DNA from: Lophius americanus
Lineage: Eukaryota > Chordata > Actinopteri > Lophiiformes > Lophiidae
Assembly (NCBI GenBank): GCA_037951165.1
Contig: JBBDHG010000003.1
Span: 12,064,001-12,128,000 of the forward strand
Reading direction: 5' to 3'
Length of the DNA stretch: 64,000 nt
Positions within the stretch are counted from its first letter, which is position 1; each line of letters starts with the position of its first letter. The translations under genes and the position numbers were made by a program. Below the pieces are notes generated by a model. The model made no database searches. It worked only from the letters and a program-made list of their open reading frames with translations, and was not told the origin of the DNA. Of the stretch, positions 11,026-22,457 are shown in pieces.

Positions 11026-11476
11026 CGTGCCAGACATGAACAACAATTATTTAGGTTAATTTACTGTTTCCTCAACGTTAAAGATGGATTAGGATGGAAC
11101 CTTTGGTGCGTTCTCAAATGCTTTTTTGGACGCGAATTAAATGGAGCAATAACACCAGCATTTTGGGGATCGGTATGTAGCCACAATATATTGAGGACAT
11201 GAAAAATTGAAACAAGGACATGACGAAGAAGAGATTAGTGAATTGAAAAACGTCTCTGTCGTCAATGTAGAAATGTATTTACTTGTCTGGACACAGTTGA
11301 CTGTATCGGCATTTTTTAAACGTTTGACTCTCTACTGGTACACAGCCTAAGGGGGATGAACAGTCCATGTGGTATTACGCAGAGTCCAAAAAAGTCCTGT
11401 ACTCAAATAGAAAGACAAATAATCGGGGGGGTGAAATCAGGAGACAATGGGGCACGGACCAGAAAGCAGAGAAAAT
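11026..11476. other. No gene seen
   Basis: Unremarkable sequence between the RTE-like fragment and a hairpin. Confidence 0.45.
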
Positions 11477-11520
11477 TAATGTTCCTTTAAAGACCCTGGC
11501 AGGTCATTAAAGGAACATTA
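11477..11520. repeat. Perfect 14-bp inverted repeat with 16-nt loop
   Basis: TAATGTTCCTTTAA (11477-11490) and TTAAAGGAACATTA (11507-11520) are exact complements. No U-tract or element border was identified next to it. Confidence 0.85.
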
Positions 11521-12025
11521 CCTTTACGGGACAGACCGGAATTGACTGTCCTTAGTGCACTCAAACCGCGTTGCGTCAACAGAGCGGGGACAGGCCCCAG
11601 TCAAATGCGCCAGGGGTCTGCAGTGATGTCGGCAACCCACCAGAACCGTCCTGTTCTTAAACGGGATCAAGGGTTCGGCTCGAAAAAAAATTAAGTTCTG
11701 TGCCCACACCTGGAAATTGAGACGGCTTGCTCAAAAGGAGCAGTTGCATGTTCAGTATGGTGACACAAATATAACACGTATGGAAAATTGTTGTGAGGGA
11801 ATGGAAACTCATACCAACCCCTTAAATATTTTTCAAAAAGATTCATTATTCCCTGAGAAATTACAATATTATCCCACATTCCCTGTATCTAAATGTTAAA
11901 GAATTAAATTAAAAAACAACAACTTTGGAGTTTAGTGTTACTGCATTTAATCTATCTATTTATAAGTTTCTTGAATTTCCATATTTCCTAGGTCACAGCC
12001 TAGAAATCTTGGGGTGCTGCTGCTT
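11521..12025. other. No gene seen
   Basis: Includes a less AT-rich patch at 11530-11680 with short overlapping frames on both strands, none recognisable. Confidence 0.4.
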
Positions 12026-12029
12026 AATC

Positions 12030-12520
12030 CTTTATATTGAAAGGAGGTCTTTTCCGGTCATTTGGATGTTTTCCAGGCGTGTCTAAGTGGAAGGAGGCCT
12101 TTGGATTGACAGAGAACTGTCTGGAGAGACTATATATCAATGAGCAGCTAGCAATTCCAGGAGTCGGCAAGCTAAGGTACCAATCCAGCTTTGCACCCGA
12201 GCTAAACACCCATCCCTGGGGTTGAGCCAACAGATTGGCAGCTACATGAAGCCTTTTTGGGCTGGGCCTGGTAGAGCCCCATGAAAAAAGGCACTGCCAC
12301 AAGATGCCGGCCAACGTACACCCTTTCCAGGTCTGGCTCCATAAGGGTGCCCTGCTTTCCCAGTACCGGCGAGGTGTCACATCTCGTTTCAAACCTATTT
12401 AGGTCATTAAATTGCTGGTAGTCTGACCCCACCCCTGATACAAGGTTGCCCTTGGAGACCCAACCAGTGGCTAACACCTCTGACAAAACAGCTCTGTCTG
12501 GATGCGTTCGTGGATTCAAT
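12030..12520. other. GC-richer segment with overlapping open frames, unidentified
   Basis: Two minus-strand frames (12024-12392, 122 codons; 12202-12519, 105 codons) and a plus frame overlap. The peptide wording (for example GTLMEPDLERVYVGRHLVAV) has the look of degraded transposon-derived sequence, but I could not tie it to a family. The drop in AT content against both flanks suggests an inserted element. Confidence 0.3.
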
Positions 12521-12529
12521 GCATCTCAT

Positions 12530-13135
12530 GCTCGTATTTCATTCATGCATGATGTACTCAAATATTTACATAGGCTGGATATGTTAAGAGATGTGACAAC
12601 TGTATCTGTCTGCGGTATTTAATGTGACACATAATTAGATTAGTGTTCGCATCACTGTCCTTTAATTATCTAATAACAGAGCACCTGTTATACAGCGCAG
12701 CCTGTTATACGTAGTCTGAGACCGATGAGTTGTGTTTGGAGAAAGGCTTACAGCATCATGATCCATTAAACACAGTACCTTCACATGACTTATAATCACA
12801 TTAGAGATGAATCACATCTACTTCTATTTAAAGCACAATGTGATTTGTGTTTTTTGGCTTTAGCTCTTGTCTACTGCCGTTCTCTATGGATCTTTCAAGA
12901 CGAAAGATTACCACCGTTCCAAGTCATGTGGACTGATTTGATGTGACAACCTCAACTGTAGCTCCTTTTATATCTATGTTCACGCCATAGAATTCGAATA
13001 GCGTTACCCTTGTCTGTCTGTGCATAAAATCCTTGATAAGGGTTCACCCTCAGGATCATATGAAGCTTCCATATAAATGACAAAGATAAAACATAAAAAA
13101 CAAAAACAATAATTCTATTAGTCCCACTAAAGGAC
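12530..13135. other. No gene seen
   Basis: AT-rich sequence without recognised repeats. Confidence 0.45.
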
Positions 13136-13139
13136 ATGA

Positions 13140-13560
13140 AGCCCTTCATCCATCCTCATTGGGTCTTTTCTGCGTACCAGTAGCCCTTTCGAAATTATGT
13201 TGAAGGGCTGTAGCAGTGCTCCTCCTGTTCCTCCTAGATACTTGTCCTGCTGTTTGGGCTTGTGACCTTCTACGAACCAGTCCAGCTCTAACATGGCAAT
13301 GGCCCGTCTCCTGATATCTCCTCTTCGCTCCGGAAACTCTGCTGTGAGACACAAGGAACCTTATTGACATGCCACGTCTCTCATGTTCTCTCATGAAGGA
13401 GTTGGACCACCTGCTCAACCTAAACAGGCTGCAGGTACCACATCATACTAGCAGGAGTGACAATGACAGAAGCAAGAAACAATACTGGACAAGAATCTGA
13501 TCAGAGATGATCTGTGGCCACCACCTGTAGAACCAGAACATTTTGGGGGTCGTCTTTTCT
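13140..13560 (-). pseudogene. Tc1/mariner-type transposase relic, N-terminal DNA-binding part
   Basis: The minus-strand frame 13418-13146 contains VSHSRVSGAKRRYQETGH and, about 35 residues on, VSRRNRRSTATALQHNFERA. This matches the helix-turn-helix region of Tc1-like transposases (SHSxVxRxWRRYQETG ... ARRNRRSTAxALQNDLxxATG). The second half (DDE catalytic domain) is absent and another frame overlaps, so it is non-functional. Plus-strand wording at 13420-13560, such as CACCTGTAGAACCAGAACAT, belongs to the upstream part of the same element. A second member of the family lies at 53.7-54.3 kb on the same strand. Confidence 0.65.
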
Positions 13561-14090
13561 TGTCTTATTATCAGTCAGACTTTTTTTTTTTGCTGTTTAA
13601 AAACATACTTGGCCAGGCGATTTAGCAATTTAGAGTCTCTATATTAATATATGTGCCAACAACATAAAATATGCAAGGATTCCTTTGGGTTTTTCATAAT
13701 TAGGGTCAATATCATTATTAAGTTTAACGAGAACAGACTGAGATCTCTGCTAGGGAGGAGTTTTGACAGAACTTTCATTTTTAGGGAAATATACCTTATC
13801 CAGCCACATTTCCCGAAAAACCTCTTGACAGAATTCAGTGAAATGTCTAATAATCTAATCAACTCTTCCCTGGTCTTTGACACACCCCTCCACAAACCGT
13901 TTGAAAACCTCTTGAGATGTTTCTTTCACAGACAAACTGTTATGGATGATCATATTACTTCCAACTCCACTGGCAAGGGTAATTAAAGCTCAGACCGCTT
14001 TGATTGATAAGACAGAAAAAACAGTAAATTCTAAAATCTTTAAATCATAATATGATTGACACACTGGCTCATTTTATTTATTTCAAGTCC
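13561..14090. other. No gene seen
   Basis: A 111-codon plus frame (13651-13986) and an opposing 83-codon frame overlap; both look like chance frames. Confidence 0.4.
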
Positions 14091-14097
14091 AATTTGT

Positions 14098-14345
14098 ATC
14101 CCCCGAAAAGTCGGGGCTTTTATGGAATTATCTTTGCCCCATAGATCGTTTTTGTAAATAAGCGGACCATTTCCAGATTTTGAACCCATATATACCGATC
14201 TTATTGTGAGGATAGTGTTTCGGGAACTTAACATTTAATTTTAGGAATTCAATCAGGGGAATAGCTCTACAATGCAGGAGATTGGGGGCTTTTTAAGGGT
14301 TAACCAATGCTGTTGGAGTCAACAGCTTAGGCTTAGTTATCACAT
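14098..14345 (+). repeat. Dispersed repeat with shared terminal module
   Basis: The start (CCCGAAAAGTCGGGGCTTTT) resembles 58474-58495, and the end module (14231-14340: CATTTAATTTTAGGAATTCA, CTCTACAATGCAGGAGATTG, CAATGCTGTTGGAGTCAACA) matches 58828-58938, with weaker matches at 57959-58051 and 51741-51810. All are on the plus strand. No protein coding. This is one interspersed family with at least four partial copies in the window. Confidence 0.65.
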
Positions 14346-15480
14346 GTACTTGATTGTCATTTTATATTTTGAAAGAAATAACCCAGTTTCTTCAAGTCAT
14401 GATAGTTTATTTCAACACCTGTTGATGTTGCATGAAATATAAACTGAAATATAAACGTTTTATGCCCCACCCACAGGAAGTAGAAAGTGTCCGTCAGCGG
14501 AAAAAAGAGAGGGGACTCTTGTTTACTGTTAAGGTCCTAAAGAATTAATTATTTAGCTTCTAAATATGTGAAATGTAATGTAAATATTTATGGGTTGATT
14601 AGATGTTTTATTAGATTTTACCACCCATAATTGTGACATTGGACAGGTCCACATCTACATAACCTAATGTGTCTTTGGTTTTGGAGTTCTGTTCTTAGGT
14701 TGGTCTTTAGTTTAGGGCTCTTCTTTTGTGGTTTTCTTTCATCGTTTTGTTTTTTAACAGAAAATGCTGCAATGACAAAACGCAGTTGTGATGGTCACAC
14801 ATAGGTCCATTGTTTTTCATCGTAAAAAGGGTATTAAATTATATACAAACACCAACAATTTCATTTAGTGTCGTTTCTGGTTTCTGTTTTTCAATAAATT
14901 CTACCAATTATGTTTTGATTCCAGAGTATGTGTATTTCCTTAAAATAAAGAAAGTAAACTCTCCGCACCATTTAAGAGTTTTCAAAAAAGTAATTTTGGC
15001 TTGTCATAGCACAAAAACAGAAAGCTGTAAATATATACCAATCAGTTTCTTTGGTATAAATATTTTAGCATGAAGGGCTTTGTGCATGCTCATGACAAAA
15101 ACTTGTTTTTTGCATCTCAGAGGTGACATGTGCTCTTACTTTTCTTTATTATCTTGACCTTTCTGTACAGGCTTGGTAGTTGGAATTCATGGGGACAACT
15201 AGGACAACAGCAGATCAAAAATAATAACATATATTCATCCTGTCCTGGTTTTCAGTGGCTAACTGGTTATTTTTTACTTTTTTCTGAGTAGGGCTGTGCC
15301 ACTCTGTTCCTTTGTGATTCAGGAGGAACACTTCTCAGGCCTTAATTGTGGCACTAAAATTCATATTGAATTATCAGGAGTGAAATACGGCTGGAAATAG
15401 GTCTGTGATTTTCCTTGAGGGAATGGCCCGATGCACCGTTTCCATGGTGCTGATGTCATTTTAATCACTACTGCCTTCTC
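14346..15480. other. No gene seen
   Basis: AT-rich; the 87-codon frame at 14810-15073 shows no domain. Confidence 0.45.
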
Positions 15481-15484
15481 GCAG

Positions 15485-15605
15485 AGACGCCTGTTAGGAG
15501 CATCGAGCGGCTCTCAGACGTCGTTCTCTAGCTTCAGACAGCAGCAGGACCGCAGCACTTTGCTTTTATTGTTCCTGGGTGGATGACAGCCTGTGGGTGG
15601 AGGAG
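15485..15605 (+). other. Candidate non-coding or UTR exon
   Basis: A pyrimidine tract and CAG (CTACTGCCTTCTCGCAG, ending 15484) form a good 3' splice site, and GGAG|GTGAGG at 15602-15611 is a near-consensus 5' splice site. The 121-nt interval is GC-richer than its flanks, but all three plus frames contain a stop, so a fully coding internal exon is excluded. It could be a 5' UTR or long non-coding RNA exon, or chance. Confidence 0.2.
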
Positions 15606-15609
15606 GTGA

Positions 15610-16035
15610 GGAACTTTTGCACTTGTTTGAGTCCGTTGCTGTTTGTCAGTCTTAAAAGAGTTTTGAGTGATCAACGGAATTGTTCTTCAGGTTTTTAGCA
15701 CATTAGTGTACTCCATAAGAAACATATTAATATTAGAAATTAGCCTCTTCCCAAGAGCTCTACGCAAATGGAAACGATCATTCCCCCATATTAATGTGGA
15801 GTCGATCAGGACTGAACAAACCTAATTCTGCATTCCTAAGAAAGGCAAAGACATTCATATCAAAACTATTTACAATTTCTACCCATGCAACTTCATCCTT
15901 TCACCTACAATTAATTAAAAATTCTTTAGCAGGATTGTGGATTTGGACCAGATGGAGAGAACACATTCCACCTATTATAAAGGAATGATTCTTGCTACCC
16001 GTAAGTTTTCCTATTGATTTTAAATATCTTACATT
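15610..16035. other. No gene seen
   Basis: A 64-codon plus frame is present without recognisable features. Confidence 0.4.
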
Positions 16036-16049
16036 AAAAGGCACAACAG

Positions 16050-16325
16050 GGCATTGCAGCAGGCATTCGACTTAGAAAATGTTCACACTGCAGGAAAGAA
16101 ATAGGTCTAGGTTTTTTTTGCTCATATACGACTTTTTCATGGCAGTGTGAATGGCACAAACCAAATAGAATCCGATCTTTTCCAGTTCTGATTTAGGCCA
16201 AGTCCATATATGATCCAAAATCGGACATGGTTCGGATCTTTTGCAATGGGACACTCGGCTGAGCCGACTGATCTTAACTCATGCGACTTTGACGTCACTT
16301 TGACGTCATCTTCCGTCGACATGAT
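16050..16325. mobile_element. MITE-like interspersed repeat
   Basis: Contains the spaced words GTTCACACTGCAGG, GGCAGTGTGAATGGCAC, AATCCGATCTTTTCCAG, ATCCAAAATCGGACATG and GACTTTGACGTCACTTTGAC. I recall GTGTGAA / ATCCGAT / GACGTCA wording from short non-autonomous repeats in fish. It has no coding capacity. Two perfect CRE octamers sit at its 3' side (separate entry). Confidence 0.4.
16290..16308. promoter_or_regulatory. Two perfect CRE octamers 11 bp apart
   Basis: TGACGTCA occurs at 16290-16297 and 16301-16308, with a centre-to-centre distance of 11 bp, about one helical turn. TGACGTCA is the canonical CREB/ATF site. No promoter or exon is evident beside it, and it lies inside a probable transposon-derived repeat, so function is only possible. 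Confidence 0.5.
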
Positions 16326-16329
16326 ACGT

Positions 16330-17570
16330 ATATTGAAAACATTCTAATTTCCATACATTATTAATCAAGTCACCTGTACTTCTACTTTTTTTATTTGGAA
16401 AAGTGTAAATGTGAGAAAGGTGTAAAAAATGCAGACAGAACCAGAGAAAGTCGGCTGAAGGGATATACCACACTTAATAGAAAATGTTTTCATTGTTTAT
16501 TCACTTTTATTGACTTATTTTCTCTCATGTTATCCAGTCGTACAAATTGTTTCACACAATCAAATCTTATCGGTATCAAGAACACCGGAGCAGCTTCCAG
16601 TAAAACCAGCTCATCCCGGCCCCAGAACCTGCCAGCCTTCACGTGTTCACCTCACAGGATGCATTTACATCACATCAGGTCCTCTATTGAGAACACTAAT
16701 GCCATTTACCTTTTAACAGGAATAGAGTGGTAAATTCTTATAAAAAAAAGAAAATAAATGATGTTATTGTCTTTGTACCACCTACAACTGACTGTTACCT
16801 CCAAATTTTGTGATTGCTGTTCATTTCACAAGTTTATCAATCAGTTGAATGCTAGAAAGGAAATTTAGAATTCCAGTTAAGTCATGCATATCGACAAGAT
16901 TTAATTTCATTGCAATAAGATTAATCCAGTACAGGATAGTCTCAATTGTTTCAAATTTTTTAATATATATTTTATTGATATATATTTTAACTATGGTAAC
17001 TCAAGGTGACCTACGGTTGGACACAAATCGGACTGTAAGTATACAATCTCTTCATGCTTTAAATATTGTAGTATTTGCCTAAGCTTCTAATCATCACATA
17101 ATCACATGAATGAGTAATTTTCCCTCCACCACTGCGGATTGTTAGTATACCAGTAAGAACTGCCATAAGTTTATCAGGCATCGGATGAAAAGTGCTAAGC
17201 ACAAACAAAAAATGTTTGGGGAGCCCAAATGCAGCATTTCCATTAAAAGCAAAATGAATCCATTTAGATTTAATGTCCACTGAAGCTAGAAGAGGATAGT
17301 GCTGGTCTGTGAAGACCAGCTAAGCTTCCCTTTAGCCACGGTGCTAATTGCTCAGCTGCTAGCTTTGAAATGGCGATCAGAGTTACACTGTACTTACACT
17401 ATACGATTTTAGAATTGTCGTCGTTGGATTTCGAATCATCCGTCTGCGGGATGATCAGATCCTCCCGCACGACACTGTATGACCCATCTGGCTCCTGCAG
17501 TCTTCCTGTGAGCAGAAACTTATTTTTGTTTTAAGGGTGCCAGCTTATCTGGAATTGTAGGTGTCTAAAA
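16330..17570. other. No gene seen
   Basis: A 112-codon plus frame at 16395-16733 and smaller frames show no recognised domain. No repeat identified with confidence. Confidence 0.4.
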
Positions 17571-17574
17571 CGCC

Positions 17575-18069
17575 TTGGACTGTTTTGCTGGAATTTTTTT
17601 GTTTAGACTTGGAGGTAAGCGAGATACGTTTGACTGTATAGAGTGTGAAATTTATAGCAAGCATCGTTCCGACTGCTGTGAACCTTTTCTTATTCGTCCT
17701 TGCTATTCAGTTGCTACCAGTCAGAAACCTCAATTTCTACTTTATGACTACTTATTACTTATTATTTTAATTATTAAAATGCCTTGTGCCCTGGCAACTC
17801 ACGCTTCGCCACACCTCACAGGCGCAATGAGAAAAGAAGGAGCTGACCTGACTGATCGAGTTGAGACCCTGTCAAAATTTCTTAAATGCTTGAATGCTTC
17901 CGATCATCCAACCCCTGTCAGGGAGCTCCTTATGTGTCCTCCCGACGCCGCGTACACTGCCCGGCAATCAACAAAGAATGGACACCATAAGACGGCCCAG
18001 TTGTCCTGGGGCTCATATGTGAATGTGAATCGGGCTAAAATTGTACAGTGTAAGGCCTTTTTCAGGTAA
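17575..18069 (+). other. Unidentified 164-codon open frame upstream of a LINE
   Basis: The frame ends about 135 bp before the first recognisable LINE endonuclease homology at 18205. It has cysteines near its start (FDCIECEIYSKHRSDCCEPF) and a hydrophobic run (YDYLLLIILIIK). I do not recognise it. It might be the 5' part of the same retrotransposon or a chance frame. The codon content is not strikingly gene-like. Confidence 0.2.
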
Positions 18070-18204
18070 ATGATTTGAGATCTTGTGGGTAAATTGGGCG
18101 GAGTTTCTGATGAGTGGCATAATCTGTGAGGTAGATTGTTGGGATTGCTTGACTGGACTACCTGTGAAGTCAAAATTCTCTTTCTCAAAATAATAAACTA
18201 AGGG

Positions 18205-20085
18205 ATGACTCATTACATCCCTCTGTCAGTTGATAGGTATGCGGCATATGACGTCATTCTCCCCACCGTCGCCAAACTGCAGACTCAGCACCCAAATTAT
18301 TTTTTAGTTATTTACTGCCCAACAAGGATAATACACCGGACCTGCTGTATGCAAGTGCTCAGGATGCTTACCGCGCAACTGCAATTCCACCACTAGGCCG
18401 GGCTGACCCCAGCTTTATTCTAGTGACACCAAGGTAATGTTCCTCTTGTCCAGCGGGCAGCCTGCGTGACAACATCTGTGAGGAGGTGGACTCTGGAGGC
18501 CAGTGGCAGGCACTGCAGGAATGCTTTGAGACAACAGACCAAATTGAGCCAAATTGGGCGGACATCAATAGCCTGACAGACTGCATCACAGAATACATCA
18601 AATTCTGTGAACACACAACCCTGCCCAAACCGGACTGTACACTTCTTCCCCAACAACAAACACTGGATCAGCAGTGACCTGAGAGAACTTAATAATAAAA
18701 AAACAACAACCTTCAAGTCTGGGGACAGAGACCAACTGAGGAGCATCCAGCACAACCTGAGGGACAAGCTGAGGAACAGCAAAAACACCTACAGGAGGAA
18801 GCTGGAGGCCAAACTCCAGCAGAACAAGGATGTGTATTAAGGAATGAAAGGTATCAGTGGGTTTAAGGCAAGAAACCAACAACCAGCTGGCAGCCCTGAG
18901 AGAGCTATTGAGCTGAACACAGGTTTAATTCAGGCCATATCTGATAGGTTTAATTCAGGCCATATCTGTCTCTCTCTCCCCTGCCCCCTCACACCTCTAC
19001 ACCACTCTCCCAGGCCCCCACATCCAACCCGCTACAAAAGCAGTCAACCTCCAATGGGGGTTGGATTACTGACTACATTACAGACAGAAGGTTCCCTACC
19101 TCAGGGAACAGTCTCCCTTCCTGTTCACCATGTATAACTCAGACTTTCAGTACAACACCGGTTCGGCCCACCTACAGAAGTTTTCTGATGACCCTGCAGT
19201 CGTGGGGGGTTTTAAGGATGAGGACGGTAGGAGGTGTACAGAGCAGTGGTTGATAAATTACTGCAGTGGTCTGGAAGAGATTACCTGTTTCCGGATGTTG
19301 CCAAAACCAGGGAACTGGTGATTGATTTCAGGAGGAACAGGACCACAACTCAACCACTTCGCATCCTGGGGGAGAACGTCACAGTGGTTGAGAACTACAA
19401 ATACCTGGGGATGCATTTCCACAACAGGTTGGACTGGAAGGTCAACACTGAGGCAGTGTACAGGAAGGGAAAGAGCAGATTCTACTTCCTGAGAAAGCTC
19501 CCATCCTTCAATGTATGCAGTAAGATGTTTGAGATCTACTACCAGATCAGTTGTCTCCATTTTTTTATATTGCAGGGTAATGGAGGGGAAGGATGGGAGC
19601 CGGTGACACCAATAGACTGAACTATTTAATGAGGAAGGCCGGCTCTGTGACACCTTTGAGGACTTGGTGGAGAGGAGGACACTGGACAAACTGCTATCTA
19701 GCATTGAAAATCCTGAGCATCCTCACCACAACCTTGTGGACAGATAGTGGAGCTCCTTCTCACAAAAGACTCATCTAACGCTAAGTAACCAGTTATGGAA
19801 ATCTTACCTGCCCAGAGCTAAAACGCTTTTTTCACCTTATCCCACCCCAATCATTTTTGCACATGTTATTGCACTAATTTTGAACCCTCTACCTCATCTC
19901 TACTTGCTAACTACAAACAAAGGACACTACATAGAGTATTCATGTACTCTATAGTCATATTTATATTATTGTTTTTATATTTTTTCATGATTTGTCATGA
20001 TGTTGTGTATGTGTAAATGTTTATTCCATACTTCTGCTTCAAAAAATAAATATACCATTCTGGGATCAATAAAGTATGTCTTAGT
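18205..20085 (+). pseudogene. Degenerate non-LTR retrotransposon (CR1/L2/Rex-like LINE)
   Basis: Pieces of one polyprotein appear in order over several frames. Endonuclease C-terminal part: VILPTVAKLQTQHPNYFLV (18256 on), then DLLYASAQDAYRATAIPPLG (18340 on). Linker: LTDCITEYIKFCEHTTLPK and RDKLRNSKNTYRRKLEAKLQ. Reverse transcriptase: LQKFSDDPAVVGG, with FSDD at 19181-19192 as the catalytic box. C-terminal part: LVIDFRRNRTTT, VVENYKYLGMHFHNRLDWKV and FYFLRKLPSFNVCSKMFEIY. The tail (20060-20085) reads GGGATCAATAAAGTATGTCT, a typical LINE 3' end of this group. Frameshifts, an in-frame stop, loss of the polymerase finger/palm segment between about 18970 and 19080, and a 25-bp internal duplication make it dead. 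Confidence 0.85.
18921..18968 (+). repeat. 25-bp tandem duplication inside the LINE
   Basis: AGGTTTAATTCAGGCCATAT followed by CTGAT is repeated immediately with no mismatches over 23 bp. Perfect identity in an otherwise eroded LINE suggests a recent replication slip. Confidence 0.9.
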
Positions 20086-20089
20086 CAAA

Positions 20090-21285
20090 GTCTAAGAAAC
20101 CATATATATCGGTCTATTTTAATCCTTAGTGGGTAAGTATGTCCTGCAAATATCCAAATAAGTTATTACAAACAAGAAAAAAAGCAAAATTTCACAAAAT
20201 GTGGCCTTAAAGAAGAAATTGTCTTGCTCCCAGACTCTGACGTTGGTAATGGTCATCTGTATTAGGTAATAGGTTTGATCTGTCTGATGTTGCTTGTTAT
20301 AGTTCTTACACATATTAATGCATTAATGCTTTATGATGTTCTACATTGTGCTGATTTTAAATCCCTGATACTGACAGTATCACACACAACCATCGGTGTA
20401 TATTCACTCTAGTTTGGCAGTTCAGGCCACATCTGCCACCCAAGCTGCTCATCTGGCCTGCAAATATTAATGAATTCAGATTATGTGGAGATTAACTTCA
20501 GAGGAGTCATCCATTTTGGCAATGAACCAAAAAGATTCCTAGTTTATTGATTCTTTATACTCTCTACTCAGAGGACCAACAATTGCACCACCCGGAGCTG
20601 TCAGCACCTCACTGGTCAGACAGCAGCAGGTAACAGGAGATGTTGGAGAATCAGTAAGGTGGTTTAATAAACACAAGACGTGTTATTGTTTTTTCTTAGA
20701 CCAACCATTTTATTGAGCCTTAAGTATTTTAGTTTACTTCCTGAGATTCAGAAGGGAAATCAATCATTCACTGAACTGTAGGTTTTATATAGAGCTCCTA
20801 CTGTCTCCTCAGTAGAAGTCTGATAACAATCTCTAGTAAAGTATCTGGTTCTCATTATGGATCTATAACCCTAGACAAATGGATTTTAGGATTCTGTTAA
20901 ACCAGTAGGTTGAAAGACATACATTTTTGTGAAAATATTAGCCCTGTGTCCTCAAAACTTGCTTCCTACAGTCAAAAATGGTGAATATAAATTACCTGTG
21001 GGTGCAAATGTGTCAGCCGAGTGGGACTAGAGCAGTTTCCTCAGCCTGAATGTCTATCTGAATTGAATGGTTGTAAACTGCAAAGGCAGATGTTGTAGGC
21101 CTACTGTTGTCCGCAGAAGGGCGTATGGTTGTGTATACTTTCTGTGCCAGCGGCTCGCTGCTAATAGTATTTTTATGTATTTATTCAGGAGGGAGTTGTG
21201 TTTCTCCATAGTCAGCTCATTATTAATCTACTAAACCAGAGGGACAGATGTTCTGCCATTCTGGGTCCTAAGCTTCTTTTTTAAA
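20090..21285. other. No gene seen
   Basis: Sequence between two LINE pieces. No open frame with recognisable homology, no clear repeat. Confidence 0.4.
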
Positions 21286-21289
21286 CATT

Positions 21290-22440
21290 GAAAGTTGAGA
21301 TCCTTTAGCTTCTACACTAGTTTGTTGGGCTGGACAATGTTGAAGGCTGTGCAGTAATCCAAGAAAAGTCACAGTGTTGGAGGGCTGAATGGAGAGCGAG
21401 GGCCAGAGCATCATCAACAGATCTATTTTCCGGATAGGCAAACTGAAGATGGTCGGTGGTGACTGGTATGACGGAGTTCCTGAATCTCGGCTCCAGTTTT
21501 TCGAGGCAATTCATAGCAAATGAAGGGAGCACGACTGAGCAGTTGTCGTCCACAAAACTAATTTGGCTTTTTGGGAACTGGTAAAATGATTTAGTAAGAG
21601 TATGGGATGGACGCGCCTTCCCAGTATATCGCTTTTTGCTTCAACACAAAATGTATAAACAAAATATTTGGAATCAAAAAGGGATTACCAACAAATTCCA
21701 GCTCAAGCACAACAATACACTTGGAAGGTGCGTCCACCCCATACTATTACTTGTTATCCACTACTTTGGACTGCAGCTCTCGCCGGAAGACAGCAAACGG
21801 ACAATTTTCATCATGGCCAAACCATTGCTTGATGATTTGAATCAACTGACTGCTGTGAGGGCACCTGTGGTCCACTGCACTGATCAGGAACTACAAGACG
21901 ACGGAAATACCTCGTGCTCTCACCTGAGGATCAGCAGAGTAATTTGAATCAACTAACTGGAGTGAGGATATTTTATACACTGATCAAGAACTGGAAGACA
22001 TATGTGAGAGGCATTCAACAACCGTCTGGGCCAGCGAGGTACTGGAGATATCTGCGTATACATCCGCCAGCTCAGCATAAGCTCAAAGAACTCTTGGTGA
22101 CACTCCTTTCGGCCTTGCTGCCTTGTGGGGGTTGACCTGCTGCAGGGACCTGACAAACCGCTGCGTGACTCACCTGGAGAGCACTCTCCTAGGGACCACA
22201 TGGTGATAGTGCTGGTGGGATGTCCAGCTGGGGGTTGTCAAACCGAGCATAGAAAACATTCAGCCTGTCTGGGAGGTAGACATTAGTGGTGGAGATGGTG
22301 CATTTATTCCCCCTGTAGTTCATGACAGATTGGATACCTTGCCACATGCTGTGGGTGTTGTCAGTATAGCAATTCTCCGGCTTTGGTTTATGGGCCTTTT
22401 TTGCTAAAAGCAAGGCATACGGGCCAGCTTGTACTGTTGG
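21290..22440 (-). pseudogene. Degenerate LINE fragment: linker to reverse transcriptase fingers/palm
   Basis: Read 5' to 3' on the minus strand: HSMWQGIQSVMNYRGNKC and LPDRLNVFYARFDNP (22189-22413), then VTQRFVRSLQQVNPHKAARP (about 22085-22170, matching the VRRxLRRVNPRKAAGPDG motif before the polymerase), then MNCLEKLEPRFRNS and TTDHLQFAYPENRSVDDALA (21410-21500, the HLQFAYRxNRSTEDAI motif). After a frameshift, LDYCTAFNIVQPNKLV (near 21300-21345) matches FVDYSSAFNTIIPDKL, which carries catalytic Asp box A. About 350 bp (21590-21940) do not fit the LINE and include a diverged duplicate of the GAATCAACT...GATCAGGAACT segment. It is non-functional. Its preserved region is close to the part lost from the plus-strand LINE at 18.2-20.1 kb. 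Confidence 0.75.
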
Positions 22441-22457
22441 TCTTCACCTGATTGAAA

